From NCBI GenBank assembly GCA_903960645.1, contig CAJCBN010000333.1, forward strand, positions 1 through 6,809: a stretch of 6,809 bases of DNA, given 5' to 3'. The notes under the pieces are model-generated. The model was not told the DNA's origin. It saw only the letters and a list, made by a program, of their open reading frames with translations, and searched no databases. The position numbers were made by a program, and so were the translations under genes. Below are positions 4,876-6,809 of the stretch, piece after piece. Source of the DNA: an uncultured Actinomycetes bacterium (lineage in GTDB: Bacteria; Actinomycetota; Thermoleophilia; Gaiellales; F1-60-MAGs149). Numbering within the stretch: the stretch's first letter is position 1; every line of letters begins with the position of its first letter.

Positions 4876-5379
4876 TCAGCCGGCCTTGGGGGCGAAGAGC
4901 ATCTTGAACTTCGACTCGCCGCCGCCCGGCGTGCTCATGACCAGGGAGATGATCAGCGTCTTCGAGGCGCCAGCGGTGCGCAGAACCTGCACGCGGTACG
5001 CCCGCGGCGAGTCAACAGCGCCATCGTCATCGAACACGATCACGTCGCGCTTGCCGGCGTCGAGCTCGACCACCGCGTAGACGCCCTTATCGGCGTCGTT
5101 GGCTCGAAACACGGGCATGTTCGAGACGTAGCGGCCGTTCTTCTTGAGCGTGAGGAAGGTGTTGGCCGCGCACGAGATGGACGGCGCGGGCGCCGGCAGG
5201 CCAAGGTCGACCGGACAGGGCAGGGTGCGGCCGTCGATGTTCCAGGCCGTCTGGATCCACGTCCCGTAGTGGCCGCTGCTGGCCTTGGTGGTGGCAGCCT
5301 GCGCGGGCGCTGCGACGGCGCAGGCCACGGCGATCACGGCTCCAGCGAGAACTGCACGGCGTCGTCGGCTCTGACCCAT
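4876..5379 (-). CDS. Small secreted protein of unknown function, possibly lipocalin-like
   Basis: A protein of 167 residues with a classical Sec signal peptide: a basic SRRRR stretch, the hydrophobic run AVLAGAVIAVACAVAAP, then AQA, with cleavage predicted after that Ala (residue 28). A Cys lies inside the hydrophobic core (AVAC), but it is a poor lipobox. The mature part of about 139 residues opens with GHYGTWIQTAWNIDG and continues with short alternating strands, KKNGRYV, YAVVEL, DVIVFDDDG and KTLIISLVM, reminiscent of lipocalin-like beta-barrel domains. Two Cys (55 and 70) in the mature part could form a disulfide. I do not recognise a specific family. A TTG at 5382 would add one residue, but the ATG at 5379 has GGAGA (complement of 5386-5390) six bases upstream and is preferred. 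The gene stands alone, downstream of acs on the same strand. Confidence 0.75.
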   Translation of the reverse strand: MGQSRRRRAVLAGAVIAVACAVAAPAQAATTKASSGHYGTWIQTAWNIDGRTLPCPVDLGLPAPAPSISCAANTFLTLKKNGRYVSNMPVFRANDADKGVYAVVELDAGKRDVIVFDDDGAVDSPRAYRVQVLRTAGASKTLIISLVMSTPGGGESKFKMLFAPKAG

Positions 5380-5385
5380 CAATGG

Positions 5386-5390
5386 TCTCC
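5386..5390 (-). promoter_or_regulatory. Ribosome binding site deciding the secreted-protein start
   Basis: GGAGA on the - strand lies 6 bases before the ATG at 5379 but only 3 bases before the TTG at 5382, which favours the ATG. It is also one of only two clear Shine-Dalgarno sequences in front of a complete gene in this window, the other being that of the PIN toxin. Confidence 0.6.
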
Positions 5391-5409
5391 TTCATCCTGT
5401 GGCCGGACT

Positions 5410-5426
5410 TGAGCGCCACGCGCTCA
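5410..5426. other. Hairpin between acs and the secreted-protein gene
   Basis: TGAGCGC (5410-5416) and GCGCTCA (5420-5426) form a perfect 7-bp inverted repeat with a 3-base loop. It lies about 50 bases after the acs stop and about 31 bases before the secreted-protein ATG. It may be a terminator for acs, a leader hairpin or an operator. A weaker GGGG-ACAG-CCCC hairpin lies closer to acs at 5456-5467. Confidence 0.4.
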
Positions 5427-5475
5427 CCGTTCCAGATGCACCGCCGCTTGGCAAGGGGGACAGCCCCGCAGCGCC

Positions 5476-6809
5476 TCAGCGCCCCATCTGCCGGTCCGCA
5501 TCGGCCTTGATCGTCTGCACGATCGCGGGATCGCGCAGCGTGGTGGCGTCGCCGAGTTCCTTGCCCTCCGCGATGTTCTTGAGCAGGCGGCGCATGATCT
5601 TGCCGGAGCGCGTCTTCGGGAGGTCGGGCGCGAAGAGCAGCAGCGACGGCTTGGCGAACTTGCCGATATCGGTCGCGACGTGCGCGGCGAGCTCGGCGCG
5701 CAGTTCGTCGCTCTGCTCGATGCCGTCGCGGAGGATGACAAAGGCCGCGATCATCTCGCCCTTGATCGGGTCCTCCGCGCCGATCGCTGCGGCCTCGGCG
5801 ACGGCCGGGTGGCCGACGAGCGACGACTCGATCTCCGTCGTGGAGATGCGGTGGCCGGCAACGTTGATGACGTCGTCGACGCGGCCGAGCAGCCAGATGT
5901 CACCGTCCTCGTCGGTGCGGGCGGCGTCACCGGTGAAGTACACGGTGTTGCCGAAGCGGTTCCAGTACGTGTCGATGAACCGCTGGTCATCGCCCCAGAT
6001 CGTGCGGAGCATCGACGGCCACGGGCGCTGCAGCGTCAGGTAGCCTCCGCCACCCGTTGCGACCTCCACGCCCTGCTCATCGACGATGACGGGCTTCATG
6101 CCGGGTAGCGGCCCGATCGCCGAGCCAGGCTTCGTCGTGGAGATGCCGGGCAGCGGCGACAGCACGATCGAGCCGGTCTCGGTCTGCCACCACGTGTCAA
6201 CGATCGGGCAGCGCTCACCGCCGACGTGCTCGTGGTACCAGATCCAGGCCTCGGGATTGATCGGCTCGCCGACGGTGCCGAGCAGCCGGAGCGACGTGAC
6301 GTCGTACTTGTCGACGGCCTCGGGGCCGGCCTTGATCAGCGCGCGGATCGCGGTCGGCGCCGTGTAGTAGATCGTCACCCGGTGCTTGTGCACGATCTCC
6401 CAGTGGCGCTCCCACGTGGGGTGCTCGGGCGTGCCCTCGTACATGACGCTGGTCGTGTGGTTGGCCAGCGGGCCGTAGACGACGTACGTGTGGCCGGTTA
6501 CCCAGCCGCAGTCGGCAGTGCACCAGTAGACGTCGTCGGGCTTGATGTCGAACACCCACTGGTGGGACAGCATCGCGTTGAGGAGGTAGCCACCGGAACT
6601 GTGGACGATGCCCTTCGGCTTGGCCGTGGTGCCCGAGGTGTAGAGCATGAACAGCACGTCCTCGGCGTTCATCGGCTCGGGCGGGCAGGTGGGCGCGGCC
6701 GCGGCCAGCGCCTCGTGCCACCAGAGGTCCGTGTCGCCCCAGGCGATGTCCTGCTCGGTGCGGCGCACGACGAGCACGTGCTCGATGCTCGGGCACATCG
6801 CGACGGCCT
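5476..6809 (-). CDS. acs: Acetyl-CoA synthetase (AMP-forming), N-terminus outside window
   Basis: Activates acetate to acetyl-AMP and then acetyl-CoA in the cytoplasm, using ATP and CoA. The frame stays open to the window edge: three more codons (AVA) precede the Met at 6798, and AVAMCPSIEHVLVVRR matches an internal part of Acs, so that Met is not the start. About 444 of roughly 650 residues are present. Counted from that Met, the adenylation motif is YTSGTTAKPKGIVHSSGGYL (53-72). DCGWVTGHTYVVYGPL (95-110) and DTWWQTETGS (202-211) follow; the second Trp of WW is the residue that restricts the pocket to acetate. YFTGD, then GRVDDVINVAGHR, form the hinge to the C-terminal domain, and TRSGKIMRRLL near the end carries the catalytic Lys that protein acetylases modify. 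One oddity is TTAKPKG where most Acs have STGKPKG. The gene ends in TGA and is followed by a short gap and a small hairpin. Confidence 0.96.
   Translation of the reverse strand, partial: AVAMCPSIEHVLVVRRTEQDIAWGDTDLWWHEALAAAAPTCPPEPMNAEDVLFMLYTSGTTAKPKGIVHSSGGYLLNAMLSHQWVFDIKPDDVYWCTADCGWVTGHTYVVYGPLANHTTSVMYEGTPEHPTWERHWEIVHKHRVTIYYTAPTAIRALIKAGPEAVDKYDVTSLRLLGTVGEPINPEAWIWYHEHVGGERCPIVDTWWQTETGSIVLSPLPGISTTKPGSAIGPLPGMKPVIVDEQGVEVATGGGGYLTLQRPWPSMLRTIWGDDQRFIDTYWNRFGNTVYFTGDAARTDEDGDIWLLGRVDDVINVAGHRISTTEIESSLVGHPAVAEAAAIGAEDPIKGEMIAAFVILRDGIEQSDELRAELAAHVATDIGKFAKPSLLLFAPDLPKTRSGKIMRRLLKNIAEGKELGDATTLRDPAIVQTIKADADRQMGR

Noticed and set aside
5380..5382. TTG start for the secreted protein
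   Set aside because: The ATG directly after it has the better Shine-Dalgarno spacing (6 against 3 bases), so the TTG is unlikely to be used.
5399..6108. + strand ORFs opposite acs
   Set aside because: They are shadows of the acetyl-CoA synthetase gene with no recognisable protein features.
6796..6798. Met at 6798 as the start of acs
   Set aside because: The frame continues upstream to the window edge, and the protein at this point matches an internal part of Acs about 200 residues from the true N-terminus.

Overview
This is a GC-rich bacterial chromosomal segment, by eye roughly two-thirds or more G+C. The gene content is that of an ordinary free-living heterotroph. Actinobacterial-style features are the high GC, several start codons sitting 6-8 bases behind a TANNNT box with no Shine-Dalgarno (apparent leaderless mRNAs), hairpin terminators with almost no U-tract, and an AbrB/PIN toxin-antitoxin pair. 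A deep-branching actinobacterium (class Thermoleophilia or a relative) would fit, but that assignment is an inference from style and not from a marker gene.

Layout, left to right. (1) 1-624, + strand: the C-terminal two-thirds of an NAD(P)-dependent D-2-hydroxyacid dehydrogenase (glyoxylate/hydroxypyruvate reductase type), cut by the window edge. (2) 637-672: a perfect 12-bp hairpin between convergent genes. (3) 679-1334, - strand: a VapBC-type module, with an AbrB-fold antitoxin overlapping a PIN-domain toxin by 10 bases. (4) 1414-2868, - strand: a 12-helix MFS exporter of DHA2 type with an unusual long loop before its last helix. (5) 2869-3247: a 379-bp non-coding interval with the exporter's promoter region, a 7+7 inverted repeat, a 9-bp direct repeat at 35-bp spacing, and two near-identical 23-bp repeats, each built on a TGGGCCCGGGCCCA palindrome and offset by exactly 180 bp. 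(6) 3248-4000, - strand: trehalose-6-phosphate phosphatase (otsB). (7) 4020-4804, + strand: two translationally coupled half-size TSUP (TauE/SafE) proteins of 127 and 133 residues, divergent from otsB across only 19 bp that hold a symmetrical -10 element. (8) 4817-4856: a long hairpin between convergent genes. (9) 4876-5379, - strand: a small secreted protein with a possible lipocalin-like fold. (10) 5476-6809, - strand: acetyl-CoA synthetase, N-terminus beyond the window.

The genes do not form one pathway. Most are separately promoted single-gene or two-gene units covering central carbon metabolism (hydroxyacid dehydrogenase, Acs), trehalose synthesis (OtsB), transport (MFS, TSUP) and a toxin-antitoxin module. 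The points most worth following are the split TSUP transporter, where two half-transporters probably assemble as a heterodimer, the shared bidirectional promoter that appears to drive it and otsB, and the duplicated palindromic element at 2996-3198. I see no CRISPR array, tRNA, rRNA or insertion sequence.
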